Origin: Trichoderma breve
Taxonomy: Eukaryota > Ascomycota > Sordariomycetes > Hypocreales > Hypocreaceae
Reading direction: 5' to 3'
DNA length: 64,000 bases
Assembly (NCBI RefSeq): GCF_028502605.1
Contig: NC_079236.1
Span: forward strand, 3,596,001 to 3,660,000
This document shows positions 47,877 to 59,171 of this stretch, piece by piece (position 1 is the stretch's first letter; every line of letters begins with the position of its first letter). The notes beneath the pieces were generated by a model. That model saw nothing but the letters and a program-made list of their open reading frames with translations, was not told the DNA's origin and made no database searches. The position numbers and the translations under genes were made by a program.

Positions 47877-49044
47877 ATGTTTCTCCGTCTTTTTGGTTCA
47901 ATTCGCAAAATGCATCACAAAATTGTCGCTCTAGACGCTTGGCACGTCCCTATCCCCCCGAATCTACTCAACCTGCCACCCCCACACACTTACGAGTTGA
48001 AAGTCTGCGAGACACAACTTACTTCAAACGATGATATTCAAGAGGCTGTGAAAGATGCAACTATAGTTGCCCTTACACTCACACGTCTTGATGCTTCAAC
48101 TCTCTCGGCAGCCAAAACTCCAAATCTTCGTCTGATCGCGGCGTTGGCGTCCGGGACGGATAGCATCGATAAACAAGAGTGTAAAAAGAGGGGAATCAGG
48201 GTTCTTAATGCGCCAGATGCGAATGGTGATAGCGTTGCAAATCATGTCCTGGCGATGTACTTTGCTTGCCGCCGACGTCTTATGCTGATGCAAAAGGTCA
48301 TCTTGGGAACAGATGAATGGGTGAGACGGGGTACAATCACCAACCGATTGAACTCCAGGGACAACAAATTACCACTATCATGTAAAGAAGAAACCGTCGG
48401 CATTATCGGCTATGGAGCAATAGGTAGGAACTTGGCATATTGAGTAAAAAAATGAGCGATGGCTAACATCTTGTCAAAATATAGGTCAGCGTGTTGCTCA
48501 GCTTTGCCGTGGTCTCGGGATGACTGTTCTAATTGCCTCTCGGAAGGGCGCAGTGTCGGGCTCTGTTACAGCTGCTTCTACACGAGATACGATGAGCACA
48601 GAAGTTCATGATACTCGGACACCGTTTGCGGAGGTTCTATGTCGATCAACAGTGCTTGTCCTATGTCTGCCCCGCAACCCAGAGACGCTTAATCTCATAT
48701 CTCATGATGAGTTCCAAATGATGTCTCAGAAGACCATCATGATAAATGTTTCACGTGGAGGTATTGTTGATGAGCCAGCGCTCATTCAGGCTTTGAGAGG
48801 AGGCGTGATCGATGGGTGCGCAACGGATGTCTTCTTAAAAGAGCCCTCTGGTGCTGGCGATCATTGGAAGGAAGGCGATAGCCCTATTCTCAAGCTCAGT
48901 CAAGATGAAGCGGAAGAATTGAACCTGTTGGTTACGCCGCACGTGGCATGGTATGCAAGGGCAACAATAGATGGCTACTTAGGAGCCTACAAGGAAAATG
49001 TTGAAGATTGGTGTGCTGGAAAGCCAAAGAATATTGTTGTATGA
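47877..49044 (+). CDS. D-isomer-specific 2-hydroxyacid dehydrogenase
   Basis: Two exons (47877-48423, 48485-49044; intron GTAGGA...TAG) give 368 residues. The substrate-binding half has LIAALASGTDSID and ANHVLAMYFACRRR. The intron splits the Rossmann motif, which is restored as VGIIGYGAIGQRVAQLC (GxGxxG). The catalytic triad is visible as Arg in NVSRGGIVDEPALIQAL, Glu in DVFLKEP and His in TPHVAWYA. The enzyme reduces 2-oxoacids such as glyoxylate or hydroxypyruvate with NAD(P)H; which one is unknown. MHHKIVALDAWH at base 47910 is an alternative start that fits the family better than the first Met. Confidence 0.93.
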
Positions 49045-49689
49045 CAAAATGAACGGAAGCATGATAGGTCGGTTAGTTATATATTATCACGAACAACGCT
49101 CAAATTGCGAATCAACTATCACGGATGAGTATAGAGGCTGTGGTAGTGAAGGGTGTCATCAAAAGCCCATGACACTTTGCTCAATCCAAACGGCAATCAC
49201 AAATTGTAACTTTGGAACTCTATTCTTCATCGTCACCATGAATAGGGTCACCTCAAGCGGTGAACTTAATTGTGAAATAGATGACACTCAGCTTCTAAAA
49301 AAGACGTGACTCGACCAACAAAGTGTCGACTTCATCATCTTACACCACGCTGATGGCGCCGTCCACAACAGACGCTTCTACCTCTTAGGAAATGGCCAAT
49401 TTCCTAGTTTGAAACCCCCACCAGCCCAACTGCCGCAGCAATGCCTCTTTAGAGCGTAGTTCCGCACAGAGTTTGTAGTTGATATCAGCTGCGTGTCGTT
49501 GGTGTCAAAGTTCCATTTTTACAATCCGGGCCACGCAAAGTAAGTGGAAAAGCCGCCGATTCCGGACCAACTCGCTGATTTTAATAAAAGGAGAATCGGT
49601 ATCCTGCTACAAAGATGGAAACTGCATATATACTGACTTGGACAAAGATGAGCTAGACAAGCCATGAGTTGCCCAATCAACTCATGATC
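49045..49689. other. Intergenic, no gene seen
   Basis: No supported reading frame or RNA gene between the dehydrogenase and the zinc-cluster-like relic. Confidence 0.45.
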
Positions 49690-50372
49690 ATAACTTGCGG
49701 AAACATGCAGAGCCCCGAATGCAGTGACACGAGGCGACAAGCCCTGTCACAAAGCAGACCATGGCAACCCAGAATGTGGATTGTGAATACGAATCCGAAG
49801 AATGCGTCCAAATCTCCCAATGCCAAACTTATTCGCTGACATGCGGCGAAAGAGGGTCATTATCGCCAGCGGGAACGACGTCGGGGCCACCTAAAGGTCC
49901 GGCAATATCAACCTACTGTATCGTCTAAGAAACACAAGCACCATGCTTCAAAAGGGGAGAATGGAACACAGACCCAGATCGGACCTCAAACCATTAGCAA
50001 TCTTGAACCGCAAAGTTCTCTTTCATGCCATCGGGGGGACCCTTTCCAACCTTATGCTGAGGCAACTTCACATGTGGAAAATGAGCTGATCGATCACTGC
50101 AAGTCATTTACAACTAGCCCTATTAACGACTGTGATGAAACTCATACTAATGTCTTTTAGACGTCAGATGCGTCGTCGATAATGCCTATGTAAACTGTGG
50201 TACTTGTAGCAGCAGCGAAGAACCATTCATCCAGCAGGTTGATAGTTCGTTGGATCCCATGGTCACTTATGAAAGATGGCTTCCAGCTCTGTCTTCTTAT
50301 GACAGCATGCCGCAGCCTCATATCGCTTTAAGCGCAGAGCAACGTTCATGTGACATTACTTCTCAAATATAA
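49690..50372 (+). pseudogene. Probable decayed Zn(II)2Cys6 transcription-factor gene
   Basis: No complete frame exists, but pieces look coding. Around 49700-49780 one frame reads GDKPCHKADHGNPECG, like the second half of a Zn2Cys6 cluster (C-x2-C-x6-C) with one Cys replaced by Ala. A second frame is open from 49840 to 50098 (YRQRERRRGHLK, then Ser/Gln-rich). It joins in phase across a GC-AG intron (GCAAGT at 50099, CTTTTAG ending 50160) to 70 more codons ending at TAA 50372. The link between the two parts is broken by stops. This suggests a degenerate regulator gene, or a real gene whose first exons I could not resolve. Confidence 0.4.
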
Positions 50373-50782
50373 AAATGAGTGTATCTAAATGATTCGTGCT
50401 CCGTTATCTAGCACAGAAATCAGTGATCAGACTATCGCATTAGCTCTAGTCTTGACCGCTGAGGAGGTTCGTTTATCTAACTTCCGTGATTATTCTACTG
50501 ATATGCGATCTATAAACTGATTATTAACAGTTAATGGCTGGGAATCTTACAGTATATTGTTTACACAGTACCGAAATTATTGAGATGGTCAACATCCGAG
50601 GTGGCATTAACAATCTTGGAAATGCTTTTTTAAAGCATCTTTTATACGCTATATGAATGTGTTTGGTGACAAATGATACTGTACAATCCTATCTCTATGA
50701 ATACACAATATTGTAAAACAATATGTCTATCCGACGCAATAAATCCGTCCAATTACCCAACATTGCAATAGTGCTACGTGTT

Positions 50783-51700
50783 TCAGGGCTCAATTACAGA
50801 AAGAAGTTCTCGAGCATATGCTGCTGCTGTTGCTGCTGCATAATAATGCCACTCATCATTCTTATGCAAGTCGCAGTAATCGCAAATTCCCCGGATCACA
50901 AGACATGGGGAGTCATTCATAAGGCCCGCGGCTTCCATCTCGAAGCACAGTACTTTCAGCTCCGGGTCATGAGCGTAAGAGTCTCTAGCTCTAGCGTCTT
51001 TCATGAGCGTGTTGGAGGATGCGATTGTGCCGTAAAAGACATCAATGGCTCTGGGCGATGTGCGAGGCGGACGCGCAACGAGCTCACTCGGGTCGCATCC
51101 TGTACAAGTCTTCCCGCCTTGGTGTTTGCTATCGGAGCGGAATAACCGATCCACATCAGGTCGGTGGAAGCGAGGGTCGTTGTCGAATCTCTTCAGATGT
51201 TGATCCACGCCTCCATATTGGTCAGGAAATTGATGTCTTCGCTTGATTTCTGGAAGGATGTTGAGTATTTGTGATGGAGGAGAATTTAGATGGCCAGTTC
51301 GTTGAAATGTGCCATCGATTTGTTTCCCCATATCGAACTGAACAACTCCCCCAATGTTCTTATAAGGAACACTAACGACAACATCGCCGAGACGGATGTC
51401 TTGTTCTGAAGTAGGGGCGCCCCCTGCTATGCCAACCATCAAGACAAGCCGTAACTTGTAAAAGGTGCGTGTCATGTCGACCATAACACGAGCGGCTGCT
51501 GTGACGCCGTAGCGACCTGAGGGAAGGGATCCAATAACAATACGGTGCCCGCCAATACGACCAAAGCAGTAGGTGTTGCTATCCCCTGGCTCTTGGTATT
51601 CTGGGCCTTCAATCTCTTCGTCAAGCATAGCGCATGCGGCCTCATATTCCTCTTGGAGAGCGCAAACCCACCCAATGGTGAAGCTCTTTCGGGATGCCAT
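50783..51700 (-). CDS. Orphan nucleoside-phosphorylase-like (PNP_UDP) domain protein
   Basis: A single exon encodes 305 residues from MASRKSFTIGWVCALQEEY; an in-frame Met 9 codons upstream (51727) is less likely. The whole protein is one phosphorylase-type domain: YCFGRIGGHRIVIGSLPSGR, LVLMVGIAGGAP, DIRLGDVVVSVP, then CFEMEAAGLMND and VIRGICDYCD. In fungi this version is usually the N-terminal effector-like domain of NLR proteins, followed by NB-ARC or NACHT and repeats. Here the frame stops right after the domain, at SVIEP, and no nucleotide-binding or repeat sequence was found downstream. It may be a stand-alone enzyme or sensor, or the surviving head of a broken NLR. A HET gene and an ankyrin gene follow within 6 kb. 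Confidence 0.88.
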   Translation of the reverse strand: MASRKSFTIGWVCALQEEYEAACAMLDEEIEGPEYQEPGDSNTYCFGRIGGHRIVIGSLPSGRYGVTAAARVMVDMTRTFYKLRLVLMVGIAGGAPTSEQDIRLGDVVVSVPYKNIGGVVQFDMGKQIDGTFQRTGHLNSPPSQILNILPEIKRRHQFPDQYGGVDQHLKRFDNDPRFHRPDVDRLFRSDSKHQGGKTCTGCDPSELVARPPRTSPRAIDVFYGTIASSNTLMKDARARDSYAHDPELKVLCFEMEAAGLMNDSPCLVIRGICDYCDLHKNDEWHYYAAATAAAYARELLSVIEP

Positions 51701-52431
51701 GATGATATAATAAACAATAATAAACAATTGCGGTGTAATTAATTAATGTGAGAGGGCGCTTGAGTTACAGAATTAATAAGTCGAATTTGTATTATTGTAG
51801 ATTTGTCTTGTCCCAAAAATTTGAAGTTCTTCATTGCTTTATATATACACATCTGATTACCTTCAAGCAATCAATTCCATGTCGTCGGCAGCGCGCTTAA
51901 CGCAAATAGTACGCAGAACCAATATAGATTCGGTGTGCAGTTTCCGCTTATGCAGGCGAGGCGCGTATAAAATGGGCAGGCCGACAGGCGCTTAATTCAC
52001 AGCCTCATTCTTCAGCAATGTGGGATGATGACGCCCTCATTTACTAGGCTGAATACCACATGGTGTTGGCCCGTCAAGTATATCTTGTTTCAGGTCATCT
52101 CTGTTGACAGTGAAATTAATGGTATACCTGGAATCTTAAATTAGTATTGTGTATCCTGTATCCATGGTGAGCGCCTAAATGAGCAAACCAATCCATTTTG
52201 AGGCGCGTAGCAGATATACGGCGTATTCCTGTTTTAATTAGAGGTAAAATTAGCAGCATGTTCAGTTACACCGAAAACTAGCTGAAGTTGATTGACCTCG
52301 GGATGAAACGAAACGATGTGATCAAGTACACGCATTGTCTTATTATAATTTCTGAGTAGCTGTCAGGCGATCTTTAATGTTCTGCTCTATAATCCAATTG
52401 ACTCCACCATTCATCGCATCTCCGTAAGCCA
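51701..52431. other. Intergenic, no gene seen
   Basis: AT-rich promoter of the PNP-domain gene and 3' side of the HET gene. Confidence 0.5.
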
Positions 52432-55223
52432 TCACTGAACTATGTACACAATATTGGCGGGCATCTTTTCCAGCATCTTATCATGCTCCTCTCTCCAGCC
52501 CCCATCCGTCGTATACGCCAATCCAACTCTCCGAAAGACCAATTCCGAAGGATCTCTATGCGATAAATCCGGATCGTAGCCCTCAGTATTTGCCTTGTGC
52601 CCCACAGGCTCCAGTACCAAGGCGGCAAATACGACCTTTTCCTTTACAGTGGCCTTGATAGGCAGGCGCTTAAAACTTGCCATCGGCAGACAGTAAAACG
52701 ATTCAGTGATGACGGTTTTCGTACTGTCTGGGTAAAAGACAAGTTGCGGCATCTTGTTGACCGCAGATTCATTGCTCTCGCCCTCATCCTTGGGGGGTGT
52801 GACAATAAGTCTTGTTTGGCGAATCTGTCTTCCGACGGCGCTCTCTTGAAGAATCTCGGCCGACATGGCTCCCAAGAAGTAAGTGTACTCTGGATACTCG
52901 GTATCTTGAATGGTAAAGAGATGCGGCGCCGCAGTAACCTCCGTCTTCCAAAGAGGACCAGCGAGAATGATTGCAGATGGAGGCACCTCTGTATACATGT
53001 CATCCATCACCCAATTTCGCGGCTGATCGTGATCGTCTGGCAGTTTAGGAACATTCATAGCGCCTCCTATTGATGCCACCAGAGTATACTGATTGATCAC
53101 TTCATCGTCATGAAACGGGTAGACGATTTCGCATTCGGGGTATGCCCAGCTCCATGATATAGGGACCGCGGGTTCGGGAAGATCCTCTCTCTCTGCATCT
53201 TTAAAATAGGCGAGCCTCCATAACAGATCCAGAGCTGTTTCTGCTTGAGGTTCCCAGTCTGCGGCCTCTTCACTTCCTTGCAGTTCATCATATTCATTGT
53301 ACCAAATGCCAGCGAAGTACTTCTTACCGCCCAATCTTGCATTAAAGTTCTTTGCAAGACCTGCTATGGCAAAGAGGGTATCGCTGCGGTATGTGTAGTC
53401 AAGTCGCGAATATTCCTCAACAACGAGTCTCCAGGCTTTTCGAAGTTGTTTGTGAGAGGGATTGTTGCCGAGCGTGCGCTGCATATCTCTTCTGCTACTT
53501 GCCGAATGCAGTGGAATGTGAATGTCATCCTCCCATTCTTTCATGAGTTTATCACTTTGTGTTTCGAGTTCCTCGAGGCCACATTCGCATTTGTGGTGGC
53601 TTGCACATTGCCATGAAAGCTCATCGGGCCCAAAAATGAGAAGGCGGCGCGACAAAAGGCGTTCTTGAAATACCCATGCTCTCTTCCAGACTGGAATATC
53701 ATCACCCTTGACCATGAATGTGGGATGATAGATGGTGTGTCGATAGTGCAATTCGTGATCCTTACCTTCTGCGTCTTGGATAGAGACAGACGACTTTGAG
53801 CCCCGCCTAGCAGTAGAGTCTTGGAACAATCTTTTCTCAGTGTGAAGTCCATGGCTCTCTACTAGGGTGATAGAGGAGTTGGAATATATGTCGCTCATTT
53901 TGAGAGAATGTTTCTTCCAATCGCTCTTGGAGTCTTGTATAATGCACAAGCTGTCGATCCATATATAGCGTATCTCCTCCCCGTATTGGTCTTGGTGCCA
54001 TTTTGAGAATTTTCTCAGAAATGTTATAGAGTCTTGATAAGTAGGCGAGAGGTAGTCCCACGGTACTTCGTTGTACAGTGATTCGACGTTTTGCTTCGTG
54101 GCTTGAGATGTTTCCTTCCCCCACCGATGGCTTAAGCAGGCGTATCTAGCCTTTTTGCCGTTCGTTTGAATCAACTTGACACCGGACGCAGTGTCTTCAG
54201 CGGCGATGTCGAGAACTCGGTCAGGCATCTCTAAGATCTCTCCCGCCAAGCAATCTTCATGGGTGTCGTTGCATTCACGGAACCAATTCGTAGCCTTTTG
54301 AAAAGCTTCATCAGATGCGGTATTTCCGGATGGCACTGTTCGCTCAAATACTGTTAGTCCACGATCTGGAAACCAGGGCTGTCTCCAAGGTGACGGGATA
54401 TCTGCGAACATATTGGTAAGCTATCCGCTTTTGAAGCATTCGTCATTTCCAGCTTCATACCTGTTTTGAGAAAGCTCTCTACACCCCACGCATGCGCTGG
54501 TAGCTCGCCAGCACCCAAGTGACCAATTCGAAGACACTGAGAAGCCGAACTTCCTCCTGTAGTTACGAATCCCAGTTCGCGCATCAACTCCTGCCGCTGC
54601 GCATATCCCGGGCTAGTTTCCATCATATAGTCGTGGAGGCCACGCCTCAAGGTCACACAAGGTGCAACCTGGTCTCCAGTATTGCGATGTGAAGGACAAG
54701 GTTGCTCAAGCCAGTATTTGAATGGAATAGACTTGTTCTTGATGAGCTCCGCTTTGACAAAGGATTGTGCCTCTTCATGTCCACCCTCCTGGAAATTTGG
54801 CTCTTGGCCCTCGAGAAGGTCGTATACTCTAGCATCGACTATGTCGTTATCAATCGGCATCGTATAAATTGCCTCGATTTTATTCTCATATTTATGTTTC
54901 ATAGTCTCGGAGTTGGTGAGCAAATTCATTGAAGATCGTATTTTACTCCTCATCGAGCTGTTCTGAGGTGCTTCTGGAGTTGTCGGCTTAGGAGGGCTCC
55001 CCGGTATAGCTTTGGCGTTGCCATTGTCACTATGCTCGCTTTTGGGACTGGATGGCCTCGACTTGGCAGTTTCTGAAGCATCATCTTCCACGCTACCACG
55101 GAATGCAGTTTGCGAAAAGCCAAAGTCGAAACAGATTGGGCATACCAGATCAACTTGTTTCGATCGGGTTGCAGAGGTTGTGAGAAGCCGGCGAGCGCCA
55201 TGTTGGAGGCCAAATCGTAGCAT
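52432..55223 (-). CDS. HET-domain (heterokaryon incompatibility) protein
   Basis: Two exons (55223-54461, 54401-52432; intron GTATGA...CAG) give 910 residues. The N-terminal ~250 residues have a CPIC pair and a Ser/Pro-rich linker with no named domain. The HET domain spans ~residues 330-480 with its three blocks: YACLSHRWGKET, RYIWIDSLCIIQDSKSDWK (with the preceding SPTYQDSI) and the block IYSNSSITLVE. The C-terminal half contains WVFQERLLSRRLLIFGPDEL, a typical HET-protein continuation, and a long unclassified region. HET proteins trigger cell death or growth arrest on recognition of non-self and are common in fungal allorecognition loci. It is divergent from the ankyrin gene at 56393. Confidence 0.93.
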
Positions 55224-56392
55224 ATTGAATTGAGTTGAAAGGACTATTTACTGAGTGGCCAACAGTAAAAGATGATGTTGCCTGGTTTTTATTATTTACA
55301 ATCCAATTACTGTAGGACCATTCGGGCTGACTGCAGCTCTGCCTCGCCCCGCTTCCTTCTTACCGATCCCTGACACTTGAGATTTAGCGTCATGAGTCTA
55401 GACACATGAGACTGAAGACATCTCGGACATGCTCATCGAATCATTAATTTTATAACAAAGCTAAATATCGGATCAGCTATTCGTAGGATAAGTTTAAGGA
55501 ATGTAGAAAGTATACTCTATGTTCCAATTTCTTCGTGGTGGGCGGGCTACACTCCGTATGAATTGCCATGGTGTGTAGAGTCCTTAGAATGAGGCTGTGT
55601 ATCTAGGTTGCAACTTTCTTCTGCCTTGAGGCCTGTCTTATTATATTGAAAGAATAAGACTAGAGTAGCTTTTCTCCAGGTAATGTGGATAGTATTAAGC
55701 CACTCGTTGAATTTACACGCGAAGTAGTATCTATTTGCAATGAAGCATCATTTTGGAAGTTTTCTCTGCTTACCCTATTAGGATCGTGTATGACGTCGCA
55801 TAACATTGAACGATAGATAGATCGTCCCTGTCCCAGCCTCGAACTGAGGAAGAAAGGTAGAGAATAATTAAGAAATACAGCTGTCAGAGCGGTATAGTGA
55901 TGTATCCATGAAATGTGCCCGAATTTGCTGTGAATTTGTTATGTAAATGGTCGATCATGCATCCGGAGTTGCTAATAAGTTAACGTTTAAGCGTTATAGG
56001 CAGCAAGCGACTCCAACGGTGGTTCTCAATCTGGTTGATGTAACTCATCCAACAACCATTCAATAAAAATCTGCATCACGACCAACCACTTATACATAAT
56101 AGGATTCTGTCTCCGCAAGTGTGTGTGGAGCAAGGCGGCCCCCAAGGCTCTGAGATCGCCATCGGATTATCGCACACCTGTTCCGATGTTGTAGGATTCT
56201 TGAAGGATTCTCGAGAGCGCATATATGACCAGCCCGCAATATATAAAGTAGACGCCGGTCTGCTGCAATCTGGCAACTCTGTTTCCCGCCTAAATGCTAA
56301 TATACCTATCCTCAATTTTCCTTTGTCTCTTATATATACTACTATCACCACAATTGCCGCAATTATCACAATCCCCCAGAGAGACCACAACC
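55224..56392. other. Divergent promoter region between the HET and ankyrin genes
   Basis: About 1.2 kb shared upstream region, AT-rich. No other gene seen. Confidence 0.5.
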
Positions 56393-57656
56393 ATGGTGAG
56401 CATAATCCGCGATCAGACGCCGGGGTGCTACGTGAATGCCGTCTCGGAACTGTTCGCCGAGAAAATACAACTGGGAGAATTCTTCAAACGATGCCTGGCG
56501 CATTTCGGGCCGGCAGAGCAGCGAGTTCATCATTTGCCTGATGACAGTTTGGCGAGCGACTTTGTGCGCCCGCTCATGTGGCATGGGAAGAGATTTGGTC
56601 CCATGGCAAGTGCAATTAAAATCTGCGAAACGGATCCTCTAATTGCTTCTTTTTCCGGTAAGGGACTTTCTGAAGCTTCGTCTTTATTAGAGCGCATGGA
56701 TTAACCTGCGACATGTGAGCCAACTAGGTGAGAAATTGGAGCCTTTCTTTTCGGCTTGCGCATCTGGACAAGCGGACATGGCTTCACTCCGATCAGGCAG
56801 CCCTACCGTGAGTGCAGCAGATGCCGATCGCCTCTTGACTCTGCCTCTATTCCGCCAAGCCATGTTCTTCACTGCATTGAATACCGGCAATCCTGGTCTA
56901 GCCATAAAGATCGCGGATGAAAAGCCCTTGGATTCTCCTCCACCGCCCGAAAATTGGCTTTTGAAAGAACACGTCAAGTTATTTTATTACCCAGATGAAC
57001 AGCAAGAAAAGATGCCACTCCGTGTTTGGGCTGCAGCTCTCAGGAACAAATGGACTCCGGTAGATAAAATGTTGCTTTTCGATGCTGCGCGTGGGGAGAA
57101 CTCGGAAGAAAGCATCAATCTGTTGGACGCCATTGTCAAAGTAGACCCAAATTTTCTCGTCTCCGAAGATTGGTTCCAAAAGACCTCTCTTGAGTTTGCC
57201 ATCCAATCTGGTACTCTGCAGGTACTTCAGCATCTATGGAAGTTGTACAAGGTGCCAGAAACAGAGCGACTCAAAGACGATCTGTTGATTGTGAACGCGG
57301 AAGGCAACAACACTGGGGGACTGACGATGCTTGGGTGGCTTCTAGATCAGGGACTAGATGTGAATTACAGAAGAGTCACGGAATCGGACGAGGAGGTGCC
57401 TTATTCAGGAGATCCACGAGAAACCGCTGAACGATGGTATGCGCACCAGCAGAGACCTCTTTCACGACGAAAGACTGCGCTTCATGCAGCCACCGCCATG
57501 AAAAACGCCGAGGCCGTGAGATATCTCTTGTCCAGGGGAGCCAACGTGGATGCCCAAGATGGCCTGGGTCAGACGGCTAGGTTTATCGCTGAGCGAGATA
57601 GTAATGCGGAAATAGTCAAAATTATTGATGAATTTGTCAAGGGGACACACTTATAG
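56393..57656 (+). CDS. Ankyrin-repeat protein
   Basis: Two exons (56393-56657, 56728-57656; intron GTAAGG...CTAG) encode 397 residues starting MVSIIRDQTPGCYVNA. The join restores IASFSGEKLEPFFSACASGQ. The first ~190 residues are helical and lack a known domain. Ankyrin repeats are clearest at the C-terminus: GGLTMLGWLLDQGLDVNYR, KTALHAATAMKNAEAVRYLL and then SRGANVDAQDGLGQTA. There is no signal peptide or membrane span. Similar proteins are widespread in fungi with unknown roles as adaptors. Its head-to-head position with the HET gene suggests co-regulation; that is inference. Confidence 0.88.
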
Positions 57657-57818
57657 TTGGTGAGAATGATGGATGCAGCAACTGAATTGAGTCTATAACT
57701 CCTGTATATCCCTCTGCTTTAGTTAAGCTCCCTTTCCTGATTTGTGAGATACAGGTATGTATCGTGGCAGCTGGACGCGGTGGTTACTATATGTTCCTAA
57801 ATACGTCTAATAACTCAT

Positions 57819-59171
57819 CTAGAAAAGCTCAATCAGAAGATCTCGAGCTGCTTGTGTCCCCATGTTCCGAACCAATGATGCCTCATATTTCTTCATCTGG
57901 AGATAGTGTCGGATGATTCTGCTTTCCATCACGTTTTCAAGCTCTTCAAACGTCGTTTCTAGCCGGTTAAGTGCTTCGTCAAGGCTTTGAGGCAACGTTT
58001 CACCGTATTTATTATCTGAGTGAAGTTCAATACCGCAGTCTTTTAGGACCAGAGGCTCCTTAGTAACGCATCCAAGAATACCGGCGCTCAGTATTGCTGC
58101 CAAAGCAAGATACATATTGGCCGTGGCATCAAGGGAACGAAATTCCCAATGGCCGGCCTTGACCTTCCGGATGGGCACCGTGCGGTCTTCAGTGCCCCAT
58201 GACACCATGTTGCCAGCAAATACGGGCTTCACGCGCTCATACGATATTTCGTAAGGAAGGCCGAAGGCACAGAGCTGAGGAAGCCTCTGCAGCATACCAG
58301 CCAAGAAAGATTCCTCATCTTGTGGCGGATTGATGCTGATATGGGCATGTTGTCCCGATGATTGCCGTCGTGATGGCAATGGGCGTGGTGACATGGTGGC
58401 TACCAGTCCGTGGCGGGCAAATATGTGTTTGAGGGTATCATGGACTAGGAGTAACTGATCAACAGCTTGCACAGGAGGCAGCGGCCCTAGAGCGATTTCG
58501 TACTGTCCCCGATTGCCCTCGCTCTGGAATGCGTCGATTTTGACTCCAGCATCCATCAATGCCACAACAGCCTCCTCTATAAAGGCGAAACAAGGGTCAC
58601 GATACGACGATACCACACAGTTGCCCAGGCTTTTGGCGTATGGAACATACCCTCCTTCGTCTGTGGCCTTCATGATTTCGAACTCGACTTCAAGTCCGAC
58701 AAGGAAGTCGACATGGAGCGTCTGCTTTCCCTTTTCCACCACCGTCTCCAAAGCCCGCCGTGGACAGAGATTCCAATTTGGCTGAGTCAGGTAGGGGAGG
58801 TGCTGGACAACCTTACACATGACGCTGGCATACAAGGGATCCAGTCGTTGTCGTGTCCGTAACGATGTCCAGTCAGTCACAAGCACATCGTTGCCCTTGA
58901 AGTCTGTGCTTGGCAGAAAACTGTTGTCTACAACACCCATAAATGCCACTGGCCCCACGCGTAACGTCCGCTCTCCTGCTGCTATCGCAAGTGCATGCTC
59001 GAGAGGAATAATGCGGCCTCGTAAGAGACCAGAAAGATCTTGCCACTGGAAACGAACAAAGCGGATATTGGGGTGGGCACTGAAGAAGTTGGTAACAGTT
59101 GCTGCGATCTTCGTGTTTGGTGCGCCATTGGATAAGCCGTTCAATTTTGGTTTGGTCTCGTTGGGATCCAT
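57819..59171 (-). CDS. Glutamine-synthetase-family enzyme (FluG / gamma-glutamyl-amine ligase-like)
   Basis: A single exon encodes 450 residues. The beta-grasp N-half (residues ~25-120) includes RFVRFQWQDLSGLLRGR. The catalytic C-domain has metal and glutamate sites: GLEVEFEIMK (ExE), SEGNRGQYEIALGP, QSSGQHAHISI with the His, and NMVSWGTEDRTVPIR with the ATP/phosphate Arg. It differs from nitrogen-assimilating GS I/II and resembles the fungal GS-like set that includes the C-half of FluG and ligases joining glutamate to amines. It has no amidohydrolase N-domain, so it is not full-length FluG. The amine substrate cannot be read. Its stop is 160 bp from the ankyrin gene's stop (convergent). Confidence 0.93.
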   Translation of the reverse strand: MDPNETKPKLNGLSNGAPNTKIAATVTNFFSAHPNIRFVRFQWQDLSGLLRGRIIPLEHALAIAAGERTLRVGPVAFMGVVDNSFLPSTDFKGNDVLVTDWTSLRTRQRLDPLYASVMCKVVQHLPYLTQPNWNLCPRRALETVVEKGKQTLHVDFLVGLEVEFEIMKATDEGGYVPYAKSLGNCVVSSYRDPCFAFIEEAVVALMDAGVKIDAFQSEGNRGQYEIALGPLPPVQAVDQLLLVHDTLKHIFARHGLVATMSPRPLPSRRQSSGQHAHISINPPQDEESFLAGMLQRLPQLCAFGLPYEISYERVKPVFAGNMVSWGTEDRTVPIRKVKAGHWEFRSLDATANMYLALAAILSAGILGCVTKEPLVLKDCGIELHSDNKYGETLPQSLDEALNRLETTFEELENVMESRIIRHYLQMKKYEASLVRNMGTQAARDLLIELF

